A stretch of DNA of 64,000 nucleotides from Sphingomonadales bacterium (GCA_028871475.1 JAGWMZ010000006.1:1-64000), one strand, 5' to 3'; shown: positions 20,327-31,696, counted from the stretch's first letter. Translations and numbers: made by a program. The notes: generated by a model from the letters alone, not told the origin.

Positions 20327-20890
20327 TTAGGCTGCCTTGCCGACGTAGGTGCGCTCGTAAACGTTCACCACGATGCGGGTGCCCGATTCGATATGGGGCG
20401 GCACCAGCACGCGCACGCCATTGTCGAGCACGGCGGGCTTGTAGCTGGAGGAGGCGGTCTGCCCCTTCACCACGGCGTCGGCCTCGACGATGGTGGCTTC
20501 CACCTGCTCGGGCAGCTGCACGCTGATGGGGCGCTCGTCATACATTTCGAGCACGGCGGTCATGCCGTCCTGCAGGAAAGCCGCGGCATCACCCAGCAGG
20601 TCCTTGGGCAGGGTGATCTGGTCGTAGGTTTCCACATCCATGAACACCAGATCCTCGCCCTCGGCATAGAGGAACTGGAAGTCCTTCGTGTCGAGACGGA
20701 CACGTTCCACCGTGTCGGCGCTGCGGAAACGCACATTGGTCTTGCGTCCGTCGATCAGGTTCTTCATTTCGACCTGCATGAAGGCGCCGCCCTTGCCGGG
20801 CTGGGTATGCTGGGTCTTGGCGACTTTCCAGATGCCCTTTTCATATTCGAGAATGTTGCCGGGGCGGATATCGACGCCGCTGATCTTCAT
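20327..20890 (-). CDS. efp: Elongation factor P
   Basis: 187 residues from the ATG at 20890 (AAAGG upstream). EF-P enters the ribosomal E site and rescues ribosomes stalled at polyproline. KOW-like N-domain (1-65) carries the tip loop TQPGKGGAF with Lys33, the residue that is beta-lysylated by EpmA in enterobacteria; no modification enzyme gene is nearby. Two OB domains follow, ending in [18 protein letters not shown]. Divergent from a small exported protein gene only 14 bases away, so promoter elements must overlap coding sequence. Confidence 0.97.
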   Translation of the reverse strand: MKISGVDIRPGNILEYEKGIWKVAKTQHTQPGKGGAFMQVEMKNLIDGRKTNVRFRSADTVERVRLDTKDFQFLYAEGEDLVFMDVETYDQITLPKDLLGDAAAFLQDGMTAVLEMYDERPISVQLPEQVEATIVEADAVVKGQTASSSYKPAVLDNGVRVLVPPHIESGTRIVVNVYERTYVGKAA

Positions 20891-20904
20891 GGGATGAACC
20901 TTTG

Positions 20905-21366
20905 ATGCGAAAGAGCGAATTTGGTGGCCGAAACGGCGCAAGCGGCGCCCTTAGCGCGCCTTGGCGTCTGTGGCAATGTTTGTGGGTGGCTGGCGCTGCG
21001 CTGACAGTCAGCGGCGGCGCGCTCAATGCCAGCGAGATCGGGCCGGTGGCCGTGATGAAGCAGGGCAATTACTGGTGCGAAACGCCGGGCAATGCGCTGG
21101 GCCGGGCCGGCATTCACCAGCCCGATCAGGATTTTTCGATTAAGCACGCCTCGATCTATGCCTCGGGCGGGCAGACCGGCACCTATCTGCTGACCGGCGA
21201 TGTGATCCGCTTCACCAGCGGCCCGCGCAAGGGCGACTCGTTCCGCCGGGTCAGCGAAAATTTCCTGCGCAAACGCGGGCCCGACGGGAAGGATACCGAC
21301 ATTCGCTGCATCCGCTCGGTGCTCAACAATGCCGAGGCGAACGAACCGGCCCCGGCCAAACCGTAA
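20905..21366 (+). CDS. Exported hypothetical protein, 153 residues
   Basis: Not recognised. ATG at 20905 is the first likely start; a later one is possible because the first 20 residues are unusually polar for a signal. A hydrophobic segment ([20 protein letters not shown], ending about residue 40) looks like a signal peptide or anchor; the mature part has three cysteines and an alternating pattern ([20 protein letters not shown]) suggesting a small beta-rich domain. Divergent from efp with a 14-base gap and convergent with the OPT transporter. No function is proposed. Confidence 0.6.
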   Translation: MRKSEFGGRNGASGALSAPWRLWQCLWVAGAALTVSGGALNASEIGPVAVMKQGNYWCETPGNALGRAGIHQPDQDFSIKHASIYASGGQTGTYLLTGDVIRFTSGPRKGDSFRRVSENFLRKRGPDGKDTDIRCIRSVLNNAEANEPAPAKP

Positions 21367-21388
21367 GCCGTTGACCGCAGGCCGGGCG

Positions 21389-23386
21389 TCAGATGCGCCC
21401 GGCCCTGCCCCCCACCTTGCCGGCCACGCGGCGGTAGATCCAGGCGACACCACCAAAGAACACGACCAGCGCCGCGGCATCGGCCCAAGGGTTCTCCTTG
21501 ATGATCTGCAGCGGCGTCGCGCTGTTCGTCACACCCGCCAGAATGGCGAAGACGACGCCAAACAGGCTCTCCCCCACGATAAGGCCGGTGGCCGCCAGCA
21601 TGCCCAGCCGCTCGGCCAGATCAGGATTGACGCTGCGCCGGGCCCAGCGATCGTAAAAATGGCCGATCACCGCGCCCAGCGGGATGAACAAGGTCAAGGC
21701 CATCGGCAGATAGATGCCCATGCCCAGCGCGAGCGGCGGCAACATGCCCTTGCCCGTCTTGCGCAGAACCTCGTCGATGACAATGACCACCGCGCCGATG
21801 GCTGCGCCAAGGCCGATGAGGCTCCAGTCGAGCTGGCCGCCCAGCACGCCCTGCGCCAGCGTGGAAATCAGCGCGGCCTGCGGCGCCGCCAGCGCATTGG
21901 GCCCGGCGCCCGGCACGCCGACAAAGCCGAAACGCGCATTGAGCAGCGAAAGCACCGGCGGAATGACCAGCGCGCCAAACACCACGCCCAGCACCAGCGC
22001 CACCTGCTGGCGCCAAGGCGTTGCGCCGACCAGTTCACCGGTTTTCAGATCCTGCAGATTGTCATTGGAAATGGTCGCCACGCCAAAGACGATGGCCGTC
22101 ACGAAGAGCGAAAAGGCCACCAGCGCCCGCGTCGCCGCCGGATCGATACCGCGCCCGAAAAAGGCTGCCAGAAGCAAGGCAATGCCCAGCGCCGAGATGA
22201 TCCCCGTACCCGACACCGGCGAGTTCGACGCACCGATAAGCCCGGCCATATAGCCGCAGACCGAGGCGATCACGATGCCGATGATCAGCACATAGGCGAT
22301 GGTGGCCAGCAACACCGGCCAGAAATGCGCCTCGATGGGGCCACCGCGGGCAAAGTTCGCCAGCAGCAGGCCGATGGGCATCATGGCCGCCACGATCACC
22401 GCACCGACGATGCCGATGGGCAGATCCTGCTCGGTCAGCGCCAGCGTGGCACCCTGCCCGGCCTGGCGCGTGCGCTGCGCGGCAATGGCGCCAGAAATGC
22501 CCTTCACGATGGGCCCGATCACCCGCAGCAGCGTGTAAACCGCCGCGATGCCGATCGTGCCAGCGCCGATGATCCGCACCTTCAGCTTGAAGGTCTCGCC
22601 GATCACTGCGCCAATATCCGCAGCGCCTGCCATGCCATGCGTGTAATAGGGCACCAGCACGCCCCAGCTGATGAGCATGCCCACCAGCATCGCCACGCCC
22701 ACGCCCAGCCCGACCAGATGGCCAACGCCGATCAGCGCCATGGAAAAGCTGGTCGAGGCCTGGCTGAGGCTGGCACCGACGCGAAAAGGCCGCGCGGCCT
22801 CCTCCGCCACAAGGCCCAGCTTGGCCAGCAGCGCATAACCCAGCGACACGCCGGAACCCGCCACGATGGCATCGAGCCCCTTGCGATTCTCCTCCTCGCC
22901 TTCGTGATCATCCGCGCCGCCGCCCGCGCCCACTTTCAGCACTTCGGCCGCCGCAACGCCCTCGGGATAGGGCAGATCCGTCCCTGTCACCAGCGCGCGA
23001 CGCAGGGGTACCGAATACATCACGCCCAGAATGCCGCCCACGCCGATCACCGCGACGGATTGCCAATAGGGGAAGTCCACCCACCAGCCGATCATCAGCA
23101 GGCCGGGCAGCACGAAGATGATCGCGCTGAGCGTGCCGGCCGCGCTGGCGATGGTCTGCACGATGTTGTTTTCCTGAATGGTGGAGCCGCGCATCTGGCG
23201 CAGCACCGCCATGGAAATCACCGCCGCCGGAATCGAGGTAGCAAAGGTGAGGCCGATCTTGAGCCCGAGATAGACATTGGCGGCGGTGAAGATCACCGTC
23301 AGCACGGCGCCCAGAATGATGCCGCGAAGGGTCAGTTCGCGCGCCGGCTTTGCGAGCGGCGATTTGGAAAGTGTGGCTTGTGTCAT
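21389..23386 (-). CDS. OPT-family oligopeptide/metal-chelate transporter
   Basis: 665 residues with about 14-16 hydrophobic helices. The start TLRGIILGAVLTVIFTAANVYLGLKIGLT and the segment SAIIFVLPGLLMIGWW fit the bacterial branch of the OPT family, which imports oligopeptides or metal-peptide/siderophore complexes by proton coupling. NNIVQTIASAAGT is another conserved family segment. A 9-bp hairpin GGCCGGGCG/CGCCCGGCC (21380-21404) lies at the stop codon. It follows thiE by 89 bases in the same direction. Substrate cannot be assigned. Confidence 0.88.
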   Translation of the reverse strand: MTQATLSKSPLAKPARELTLRGIILGAVLTVIFTAANVYLGLKIGLTFATSIPAAVISMAVLRQMRGSTIQENNIVQTIASAAGTLSAIIFVLPGLLMIGWWVDFPYWQSVAVIGVGGILGVMYSVPLRRALVTGTDLPYPEGVAAAEVLKVGAGGGADDHEGEEENRKGLDAIVAGSGVSLGYALLAKLGLVAEEAARPFRVGASLSQASTSFSMALIGVGHLVGLGVGVAMLVGMLISWGVLVPYYTHGMAGAADIGAVIGETFKLKVRIIGAGTIGIAAVYTLLRVIGPIVKGISGAIAAQRTRQAGQGATLALTEQDLPIGIVGAVIVAAMMPIGLLLANFARGGPIEAHFWPVLLATIAYVLIIGIVIASVCGYMAGLIGASNSPVSGTGIISALGIALLLAAFFGRGIDPAATRALVAFSLFVTAIVFGVATISNDNLQDLKTGELVGATPWRQQVALVLGVVFGALVIPPVLSLLNARFGFVGVPGAGPNALAAPQAALISTLAQGVLGGQLDWSLIGLGAAIGAVVIVIDEVLRKTGKGMLPPLALGMGIYLPMALTLFIPLGAVIGHFYDRWARRSVNPDLAERLGMLAATGLIVGESLFGVVFAILAGVTNSATPLQIIKENPWADAAALVVFFGGVAWIYRRVAGKVGGRAGRI

Positions 23387-23475
23387 GGGTGACTGATGGC
23401 ACGGCGGCAGGGGTTATGGAAGGCCCCTGCCGCGCACTCTTCACACCGATGTCAGCAAGCGGGCCCGGCGAAGGA

Positions 23476-24195
23476 TCAGGCCGCGTGGATCGCCGCAATC
23501 AGCGCCTGCACATTGGCCACCTCGTCGCCCTGCCAGATCGCACTGGACACGGCGAGGAAATCAGCGCCCGCACGCACGATGGGGCCGCAATTGTCCGGCT
23601 TGATGCCGCCGATCGCCACGCAGGGAATTTCGAAGACCGTCTGCCAGCAGGCCAGCGTCGAAAGCTTGGCGGTATGCTTGGTTTCCTTGGTGGTGGTGGG
23701 ATAGAAAGCGCCAAAAGCGACGTAATCGGCCCCCGCCTCGCCCGCACTCATCGCCAGATGGCGGCTATCGTTGCAGGAGACGCCGATCTGCGCGTCAGGG
23801 CCCAGCCGTTCGCGCGCCTCACGCGGGTCGCCATCGTCTTGCCCCAGATGGACACCATCAGCGCCCAGCCGCTTGGCCAGGCTGACCGAGTCGTTGACGA
23901 TGAAGGCCACGTCATGCTGCGCACAAATCGCCTGCAAAGGCTGGGCCAGAGCGGCCGCGGCATGTTCGTCCAGTCCCTTCACGCGGAACTGGAAAGCTGC
24001 CACGCCGTGCTTGTTCTTGACGCTGGCGGCCAGAACCCGCTCCAGCCGCTGCGGGAAATCGCCCGTCACGTCTAGCGGCGAGATCAGATAGATCTTGGTG
24101 CGCGGGCGCAACTCTGGCTCCACCTCGTCGCCAAAAGAGGTTTCATCGGGCAGGATGCCGGTGTCGAAGGGATCGTCGGGAAGTTCGTCGGACAT
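23476..24195 (-). CDS. thiE: Thiamine phosphate synthase ThiE
   Basis: 239 residues. Joins HMP-PP and thiazole phosphate to thiamine monophosphate. TIM-barrel motifs are present: FQFRVKG, FIVNDSVSLAKRLGADGVHLGQDD (read as two blocks), IGVSCNDSRHL, ADYVAFGAFYPTTTKE and VAIGGIKPDN. An acidic N-terminal extension of about 30 residues is longer than in E. coli ThiE. No TPP riboswitch was found upstream; instead a 74-base imperfect hairpin (24272-24345) lies between it and fbaB. Other thi genes are not nearby. Confidence 0.92.
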   Translation of the reverse strand: MSDELPDDPFDTGILPDETSFGDEVEPELRPRTKIYLISPLDVTGDFPQRLERVLAASVKNKHGVAAFQFRVKGLDEHAAAALAQPLQAICAQHDVAFIVNDSVSLAKRLGADGVHLGQDDGDPREARERLGPDAQIGVSCNDSRHLAMSAGEAGADYVAFGAFYPTTTKETKHTAKLSTLACWQTVFEIPCVAIGGIKPDNCGPIVRAGADFLAVSSAIWQGDEVANVQALIAAIHAA

Positions 24196-24271
24196 GGGCG
24201 CGCTCTAGCCCCAAGCGGGGACAAAGGCAACGCGAGGCGCCCGCGATACAGGGGGGACTGCCCGAAACGCG

Positions 24272-24345
24272 AGCGGCGCCGGTTCTCTCTCCCATCCAGC
24301 GCCCCGCACGCGGGGGGCGGGATGGGAAAACGAACCGGCGCCGCT
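24272..24345. repeat. Long imperfect hairpin between fbaB and thiE
   Basis: Perfect 14-bp outer arms AGCGGCGCCGGTTC (24272-24285) and GAACCGGCGCCGCT (24332-24345) enclose CCCATCC/GGATGGG (24291-24297/24320-24326) and CGCCCC/GGGGCG (24300-24305/24314-24319). The three stems stack with small internal loops into one long rod. No T-run follows on either strand, so it is not a standard terminator; a REP-like repeat or RNA processing/stability element is more likely. Confidence 0.6.
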
Positions 24346-24414
24346 GCTCGCCGAAATGTCGCATGTCGGTCCAATTGGCGAGACCCACATGCGCTTAGGG
24401 CGATTATCCCGAAT

Positions 24415-25326
24415 CTATTCCTTACCTTTGTAGATTTTCACCAGCTTGTCCAGCATGGCAAGCGCTTCGGCGCGCGGGCGCTGGAAGGTGTTGCGCCCGA
24501 TGATCGACCCATTGCCGCCACCGGCCAGAATATCACGGGCGTCCTGATAGACGGCATCGGCCCCCTTGGCCGCGCCGCCCGAGAAAACGACGATACGGCG
24601 ACCGGCAAAACACGACTGCACCACATGCTTCACGCGCTCGGACTGCTGCGACCAGTCATGGCCTTCATAGGCCTTCTTGGCCTCGTCCTGCTCGATATGG
24701 TCTGAGGGCAGCTTGACCTTGACGATATGCGCGCCGATCAGCGAAGCGATATGCGCGGCATAAGCGCCGACATCGAGCGCCAGTTCGCCGCTCTTGGGCA
24801 GCTTGCCGCCGCGCGGATAGGACCAGATCACCGTGGCAATGCCAACACTGGCGGCCTCTTCGCGCAGTTCGCGGATTTCCTCGATCATCTCGAAAATATC
24901 GTCCGAACCAGGATAGATGGTGAAGCCAATCGCCGAGCAGCCCAGGCGCAGCGCGTCAGCCACGCTGCCCGTGACGGCCTGATTGGCCGAGGTGCCCCAG
25001 CTGTTCGAGCTGTTGAGCTTGAGGATCGTGGGGATTTGGCCGGCGAATTTGTCGGCGCCCGCCTCCAGCATGCCCAGCGGCGCGGCATAAGCCGAAAGAC
25101 CCGCGTCAATCGCCAGCTGGTAATGGTAGTGCGGGTCATAGGCGTCCGGGTTCACGGCAAAGCTGCGCGCCGGGCCATGTTCGAAGCCCTGATCGACAGG
25201 CAGGATGATCAGCTTGCCGGTGCCACCCAGCCGGCCCTGCGACAGGATGCGATAGAGCTGCGCCTTCACACCGGGGTTGTCGGATTCGTAATTGGCGAGG
25301 ATCTTCGCCACGGCCTTCGTCGTCAT
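24415..25326 (-). CDS. fbaB: Class I fructose-bisphosphate aldolase (FbaB/DhnA type)
   Basis: 303 residues; AGGAG precedes the ATG. Cleaves fructose 1,6-bisphosphate to dihydroxyacetone phosphate and glyceraldehyde 3-phosphate through a lysine Schiff base. DhnA-type motifs: LPVDQGFEHGP, LKLNSSNSW, a Schiff-base lysine in AHIVKVKLPSD (Lys203 or Lys205), RRIVVFSGGAAKG and GNGSIIGRNTFQRP. It belongs with tkt, gap and pgk upstream on the same strand, completing a glycolysis/gluconeogenesis group, though the inserted acyltransferase and a 108-base gap may give it its own promoter. Confidence 0.93.
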   Translation of the reverse strand: MTTKAVAKILANYESDNPGVKAQLYRILSQGRLGGTGKLIILPVDQGFEHGPARSFAVNPDAYDPHYHYQLAIDAGLSAYAAPLGMLEAGADKFAGQIPTILKLNSSNSWGTSANQAVTGSVADALRLGCSAIGFTIYPGSDDIFEMIEEIRELREEAASVGIATVIWSYPRGGKLPKSGELALDVGAYAAHIASLIGAHIVKVKLPSDHIEQDEAKKAYEGHDWSQQSERVKHVVQSCFAGRRIVVFSGGAAKGADAVYQDARDILAGGGNGSIIGRNTFQRPRAEALAMLDKLVKIYKGKE

Positions 25327-26513
25327 ACAGGCTCCTGTCGGGTGTCGAGACTGGGTTTATGCATAGGTATGCAGCGGTGGAGGGGATAGCCATTCCTCCC
25401 ACAATTCGCAACTGCGGAAATCAGGCGACTGGAACTATTTTCGCACCAAAATGCCCATCAAAACGCTTCCCAGCGCCTTTCTGAGCGGAAAATCGACATA
25501 TTTCGCGCAAAACAGCGCGCAGGCCACCACCATGACGAGAAAGACCGTCAGGCTCAAGCCCACCGGCCAGCCCTGACTATAGCCGACAAGTATGACAGGA
25601 TAGGTCCAGAAGTAGTGAACGGCATAAAGCGGATAGGACAGATCGCCCAGCCACTCGCCAAACCCGCGCCATCCCTCGGGCACCTCCAGCCGCGCGCCTG
25701 CCCAGACCAGCGCGGGCGAAGCCAGCAGAATGAAGCCCAGATCATAGCCAAAGCGGGCCCATCCCATCAAAGGCGCCAGCAGCAGCAGCGGCACCACGCA
25801 AAGCGCGAGCAAGGCACGCCGGCTCACCCGATGCGGCCTGCTGCCCAGCAGGCGCGACAGCACCATGCCGCAGAGGAAGGAAAATATGGTGCGCACCATG
25901 CCCAGATGCACATCGTGCCAGCGGTACCCCATCTTCACCACGGAGGCGCCGCTGTCGAAGGGCGTGAAGGCCTGCGTTACCGCCAGATCGCCCACCAGCA
26001 CCAGCGCCATCATCCCCACCAGGGCGACGAGCGCCCGCGTCGAGCGGCGGATTGCAAAGCAGGCCATCAACCAGTTCGCGCCAAACTCCATCAGCAAGGA
26101 CCATGCGGGCGGGTTGATCGGCGCGATGTCACGCCCGGTCACGCTGGGCAGGAAGAGCATGTTGGCACCAAGGCCGCTCAGCAATGTGCCCCAGCCGATG
26201 TCGGTGGCATCGCGCGCCACCAGTTGCGCCAGCCATCCGAAGCAAAGGGCGAGGCCGCAAAGATGCATCGGCCACAGGCGGATGAAGCGCCGTGCCATGA
26301 ACTCACCCGTGCCCAGCCCTGCGGCAAAGCGCGCGCGATAGGTGTGATCGAGCACGAAGCCGGAAAGCACAAAAAAGAAGTCCACCGCCAGATAGCCGGC
26401 GGGGACAAAATCATTGTCGAAATGGAAGATGGCAACAGCAAGAGCGGCAAGACCACGCATGGCATCCAGCGTGACGAACCGCCCTCGCCCTGTTGCGGAA
26501 CTCTCCGTCAGCG

Positions 26514-27713
<1,200 letters not shown>

Positions 27714-27780
27714 ACTATCCCCCACGCCCACAGGGCGGCATACAGTCTTGGTTCCACCCCCTAAGGTGATGGAGCAGAAA

Positions 27781-27815
27781 GAAAAAGGGCGGGACTTTCG
27801 CCCCGCCCCATTTTT
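27781..27815 (-). terminator. Terminator/attenuator between gap and pgk
   Basis: On the minus strand CCCGCCC-type stem GGGCGGG/CCCGCCC (27787-27793 with 27802-27808) is followed by TTTTT; A/T runs flank both sides. It would end or attenuate the gap transcript before pgk, so relative pgk expression probably depends on read-through or a promoter in the 27714-27780 interval. Confidence 0.75.
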
Positions 27816-27818
27816 GGA

Positions 27819-28826
27819 TCAGAGCAGCTTGCCCATCACGCCGGCCGTGTCGACCATGCGGTTGGAGAAGCCCCACTCATTGTCATACCAGCTCAGCACG
27901 CGCACCATCTTGCCTTCCAGCACAGCGGTTTCCAGGCTGTCGATGGTCGAGGAATGCGGATCATGGTTGAAGTCGCCCGAAACCAGCGGTTCCTCTGTGT
28001 AGGCCAGAACACCCTTGAGCGGACCTTCAGCGGCTGCCTTCAGAACGCTGTTCACTTCCTCCAGCGTGGTGTCGCGCTTGGGGGTGAAGGTCAGGTCGAC
28101 GACCGAGACATTGGGGGTCGGCACGCGGATCGACGAACCATCCAGCTTGCCCTTCAGCTCGGGCAGCACCTCGCCCACGGCCACGGCAGCGCCGGTGCTG
28201 GTGGGGATCATGTTGAGGGCAGCGGCGCGGGCGCGACGCGGGTCCTTGTGGATCTGGTCGAGGATCTTCTGGTCGTTGGTGTAGCTGTGGATCGTGGTCA
28301 TCAGACCGCGCTCGATGCCGATGGCCTCATGCAGCACCTTGGCGAAAGGTGCCAGGCAGTTGGTGGTGCAGCTGGCGTTCGAGACGATCAGATGGTCGGC
28401 GGTCAGCTTGTCGTGGTTGACACCATAGACGACCGTAAGGTCAACCTTCTTGCCCGGCGCCGAGATCAGCACGCGCTTGGCGCCCGCCGTCAGATGCTTG
28501 CTGGCGCTCTCGCGGTCCACGAAGAAGCCGGTGCATTCCAGAGCAATGTCGATCCCCTGCGCGGCGTGCGGCAGGTTGGCGGGGTCCTTCTCGGCGGTCA
28601 CGTGAATGCGCTTGCCGTTGATGACCAGATCGGTGCCGTCCACCTCGACGGTGCCGGGGAAAGTGCCATGCACGCTGTCACGCTTGAAGAGCAAGGCATT
28701 GGCCTTGGCATCGGCCAGATCGTTGATCGACACCAGTTCCAGACCGCAGTCGGGACGCTCCAGAATGGCGCGCGCGACGTTGCGGCCAATGCGACCGAAA
28801 CCGTTGATCGCTACCTTCACAGCCAT
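27819..28826 (-). CDS. gap: Glyceraldehyde-3-phosphate dehydrogenase
   Basis: 335 residues; GAGGAG precedes the ATG. Oxidises and phosphorylates glyceraldehyde 3-phosphate with NAD(P). Rossmann NGFGRIGR (8-15), catalytic Cys153 in [21 protein letters not shown] and [12 protein letters not shown] are all present. Asp36 in SINDL suggests NAD preference by family rules. It lies 27 bases after tkt on the same strand, so tkt-gap form an operon. Confidence 0.97.
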   Translation of the reverse strand: MAVKVAINGFGRIGRNVARAILERPDCGLELVSINDLADAKANALLFKRDSVHGTFPGTVEVDGTDLVINGKRIHVTAEKDPANLPHAAQGIDIALECTGFFVDRESASKHLTAGAKRVLISAPGKKVDLTVVYGVNHDKLTADHLIVSNASCTTNCLAPFAKVLHEAIGIERGLMTTIHSYTNDQKILDQIHKDPRRARAAALNMIPTSTGAAVAVGEVLPELKGKLDGSSIRVPTPNVSVVDLTFTPKRDTTLEEVNSVLKAAAEGPLKGVLAYTEEPLVSGDFNHDPHSSTIDSLETAVLEGKMVRVLSWYDNEWGFSNRMVDTAGVMGKLL

Positions 28827-28853
28827 GTCTTGCTCCTCTTTGAAAAAAACTTC

Positions 28854-30845
28854 TCAGGCGCCAAGAACCGCGACGATCTGCGGCGTGATCTTGGCGGCGG
28901 TAAGGCCGAAATAATCATACAGCGCGGCAGCCGGGGCGCTGGCGCCAAAGGTGTCGATGCCAAAGCGCAGGCCGTCGGGCCCGGTGATCGCTTCCCAGCC
29001 GAAGGTCGTCCCCGCCTCGATCGAAACCTTGAGCACATCGGCGGGCAGCAGGTCGGCCTGATAGGCTGCGTCCTGAGCACGGAATAGGCCCATCGACGGC
29101 ATGGAGACCACATCGGCACCGATGCCCTGTTCTTCAAGGGCCGCGCGCACGGCAACGGCGATTTCCACTTCCGAACCCGTGGCGACCAGCACCACCTTGC
29201 GCGCGGCGCCGGCAGCCTCAAGGCGATAGGCGCCCTTGGCCGACAGATTCTCGCCAGAGCCTGCCTTGCGCAACTGGCTGACGTTCTGACGCGTCAGCGC
29301 CAGCACCGTCGGGCCATCGGCCTTTTCCAGCGCCAACTGCCAACATTCGGCGGTCTCGATGATGTCGGCGGGGCGGAACAGCTCCAGGTTGGGGATCATG
29401 CGCATGCTCATCACATGTTCGATCGGCTGGTGCGTGGGACCATCCTCGCCCTGGCCAATCGAGTCGTGAGTCAGCACATAGACGACGCGCGCCTGCTGCA
29501 AAGCAGACATACGAATGGCATTGCGGCAATAATCCGAAAACACCAGGAAGGTGCCGCCATAGGGAATGACGCCGCCATGCAGCGCCATGCCGTTCATGGC
29601 CGCCGCCATGCCGAATTCGCGAATGCCGTAATAGACATAACGCCCGCTGTAATCGTCAGCGGTGAGCGGCGTGGTGGCCTTCACCTTGGTCAGGTTCGAG
29701 CCGGTGAGATCGGCGCTGCCGCCGATCAGTTCGGGCACCAGCGGGGCCAGCACGCCAAGCGCCAGTTCGCTGGCCTTGCGGGTGGCGACCTTCTGGTTGT
29801 CTTCCAGCCAGGTGGCAAAGGTGGCCTCAGCCTCTTCCAGCGAGGGCAGTTCGCCGGCCATGCGGCGGGCAAATTCCTGGCCCTGCGCATCGGCAGCCAG
29901 ACGCCCGGCCCAGGCGGCATGGGCCGCAGCCCCCTTCGCGCCCAGCGAACGCCAGTCGGCCAGAATTTCGGCGGGCACTTCAAAGGGCGGCAAGGTCCAG
30001 CCCAGCGCCTCACGCGCGGCGGCGATTTCCGCGTCACCCAGCGGCGAGCCATGCACATTATGCGTGCCCTGCTTGTTGGGGGCGCCCTTGCCGATGATGG
30101 TGCGGCAGGCGATCAGCGAGGGACGCGGATCGGCCACGGCCTCGGCAATCGCGCGCTCGATGTCCGCGAAATTGTGACCGTCGCACGCCACCACATGCCA
30201 GCCGGTGGCACGGTAACGGGCGGGAATGTCCTCGCTGGTCGAAACCTTGGTGTCGCCGTCGATGGTGATGCGGTTATCGTCCCACAGCACATTGAGGTGG
30301 CCCAGCTTGAGGTGCCCGGCCAGACCGATCGCCTCATGGTTGACGCCTTCCATCAGGCAGCCATCGCCAGCGACCACGAACGTCTTGTGGTCGACCAGAT
30401 CGCTGCCGAAAGTGGCGTTCAAATGACGCTCGGCGATGGCAAAGCCCACCGCCATGGCCAGCCCTTGCCCCAGCGGGCCGGTGGTGCATTCCACGCCCGG
30501 CAGTTCGAAATTCTCGGGATGGCCGGCACACACGCTGTGAAGCTGGCGGAAATTGCGGATGTCCGCCATGGTGGGCTGCGCATAGCCGGTGAGATGCAGC
30601 AGCGAATAGAGCAGCATCGAACCATGGCCGGCCGACAGGATGAAACGGTCACGGTCGGCCCAGCGCGGCGCGGCGGGATCGAACTTCAGAAACTTCGAGA
30701 AGAGCACCGTGGCGACATCGGCCATGCCCATCGGCATGCCGGGGTGGCCGCTGTTGGCCGCCTGCACAGCGTCCATGGAGAGAACCCGGATTGCCGTGGC
30801 CATCGCCTTCATGCGGGCATCATCAAGGTGAGTGGTGGCGGTCAT
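28854..30845 (-). CDS. tkt: Transketolase
   Basis: 663 residues from the ATG at 30845 (GAGGAG upstream). Thiamine-diphosphate enzyme of the non-oxidative pentose phosphate pathway. ThDP site GDGCLMEGVNHEAIGLAG and downstream WDDNRITIDG, catalytic-site HGSPLG, the pyrimidine-domain segment YGIREFGMAAAMNGMALHGG and VYVLTHDSIGQGEDGPTHQP are all present. First gene of the leftward tkt-gap-pgk run; divergent from the zauP-zapA locus. Confidence 0.97.
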   Translation of the reverse strand: MTATTHLDDARMKAMATAIRVLSMDAVQAANSGHPGMPMGMADVATVLFSKFLKFDPAAPRWADRDRFILSAGHGSMLLYSLLHLTGYAQPTMADIRNFRQLHSVCAGHPENFELPGVECTTGPLGQGLAMAVGFAIAERHLNATFGSDLVDHKTFVVAGDGCLMEGVNHEAIGLAGHLKLGHLNVLWDDNRITIDGDTKVSTSEDIPARYRATGWHVVACDGHNFADIERAIAEAVADPRPSLIACRTIIGKGAPNKQGTHNVHGSPLGDAEIAAAREALGWTLPPFEVPAEILADWRSLGAKGAAAHAAWAGRLAADAQGQEFARRMAGELPSLEEAEATFATWLEDNQKVATRKASELALGVLAPLVPELIGGSADLTGSNLTKVKATTPLTADDYSGRYVYYGIREFGMAAAMNGMALHGGVIPYGGTFLVFSDYCRNAIRMSALQQARVVYVLTHDSIGQGEDGPTHQPIEHVMSMRMIPNLELFRPADIIETAECWQLALEKADGPTVLALTRQNVSQLRKAGSGENLSAKGAYRLEAAGAARKVVLVATGSEVEIAVAVRAALEEQGIGADVVSMPSMGLFRAQDAAYQADLLPADVLKVSIEAGTTFGWEAITGPDGLRFGIDTFGASAPAAALYDYFGLTAAKITPQIVAVLGA

Positions 30846-31107
30846 CGGCAGGAACTCCTCAAACATCGTGTGCACCGGCAGGGCGGCGGGCCCGCGAAGG
30901 CGCGATTCGCGCCGGCTTCTTTGCGGAAGGGGGTGCCCCCGTCAACCGCTAGAGGGAGCTAGCCGCCAATATTATCCGCAAGCCCATGAATACGAATGCG
31001 TTTCATTCTGGCCCTCAGCCTCGCCATACCGTAAATCGGTGCGACCCGCCGCAAATGCTTTACACAGATGCTTTGCAGTCGCCCGGCGGTCGGCTAGTCT
31101 GCCCGGC

Positions 31108-31371
31108 ATGAATGATGATGCGCAGGAAGCGGCATGGCAAAGGATCGAGACGGCATTGACCCGGCTGGATGCAGCGGCCCGGCGGCTACGCGAAAGATCG
31201 AAGCCCGGCATGGACCTGTACGATGAAGCCCATGCGTCGCACCATGACGAGCTGAGCACGCAATTGCGCGAGGAGCAGGCCCGCCACGCCGCCCTGCGCG
31301 AAGCCTTGCACGGCACGCTGGGTCGCATTGACGAGCTCATCGCGACCCATGGGCAGGAGCAACGGGCGTGA
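31108..31371 (+). CDS. zauP: Small coiled-coil protein upstream of zapA (ZauP-like)
   Basis: 87 residues from the ATG at 31108. Almost entirely charged and alpha-helical, with heptad-like stretches (ETALTRLDAAARRLRERS and ELSTQLREEQARHAALREAL), no signal or membrane segment. Its stop overlaps the zapA start (GTGA), the arrangement known for Caulobacter zauP, whose coiled-coil product works with ZapA to focus the Z-ring. Assignment rests on position, size and coiled-coil character, not on residue-level similarity. No strong ribosome-binding site is visible. Confidence 0.6.
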   Translation: MNDDAQEAAWQRIETALTRLDAAARRLRERSKPGMDLYDEAHASHHDELSTQLREEQARHAALREALHGTLGRIDELIATHGQEQRA

Positions 31372-31688
31372 GCAATGTGTCGCTGAGCGTGGGCGGGCGC
31401 GACTATGTGGTGGCCTGCGCGCCGGGCGAGGAAGAGCATCTGGCCGACCTTGGCCGCATGATCGACGCCAAGCTGGCCTCGCTGCCCCTTTCGGCCACGC
31501 AGGGCGAGACGCGCGCGCTGCTCTTCGCCGCCTTGCTGCTGGCCGATGACCTGCACGAATTGCGCGGCGCCCAAACCGCGCCGCCGCCGGCGCCAGACCC
31601 CGCCCGCCTGCTGGCTTTGGCCACAAGCCTGGAGAATTTGGCCGATCTGCTCGAAGCCCCTCTTGAGGATCAGCCCGACAAGGCCTAG
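31368..31688 (+). CDS. zapA: Cell division protein ZapA
   Basis: 106 residues, GTG start coupled to the upstream gene by a 4-base overlap. ZapA binds and bundles FtsZ filaments in the cytoplasm. The N-terminal domain VSLSVGGRDYVVACAPGEEEHL with a following helix, then a C-terminal helix (LLALATSLENLADLLEAPL), match ZapA. The location before 6S RNA and 5-formyl-THF cyclo-ligase is the conserved bacterial context. Confidence 0.92.
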   Translation: MSNVSLSVGGRDYVVACAPGEEEHLADLGRMIDAKLASLPLSATQGETRALLFAALLLADDLHELRGAQTAPPPAPDPARLLALATSLENLADLLEAPLEDQPDKA

Positions 31689-31696
31689 ATTGCAAG

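Noticed and set aside
21329..23392. 687-codon frame antisense to the OPT transporter
   Set aside because: Composition dominated by Arg, His, Gln and Asp, typical of antisense frames here.
24196..24414. TPP riboswitch before thiE
   Set aside because: The conserved CTGAGA and ACCTGATC-type blocks are absent; only the long hairpin is present.
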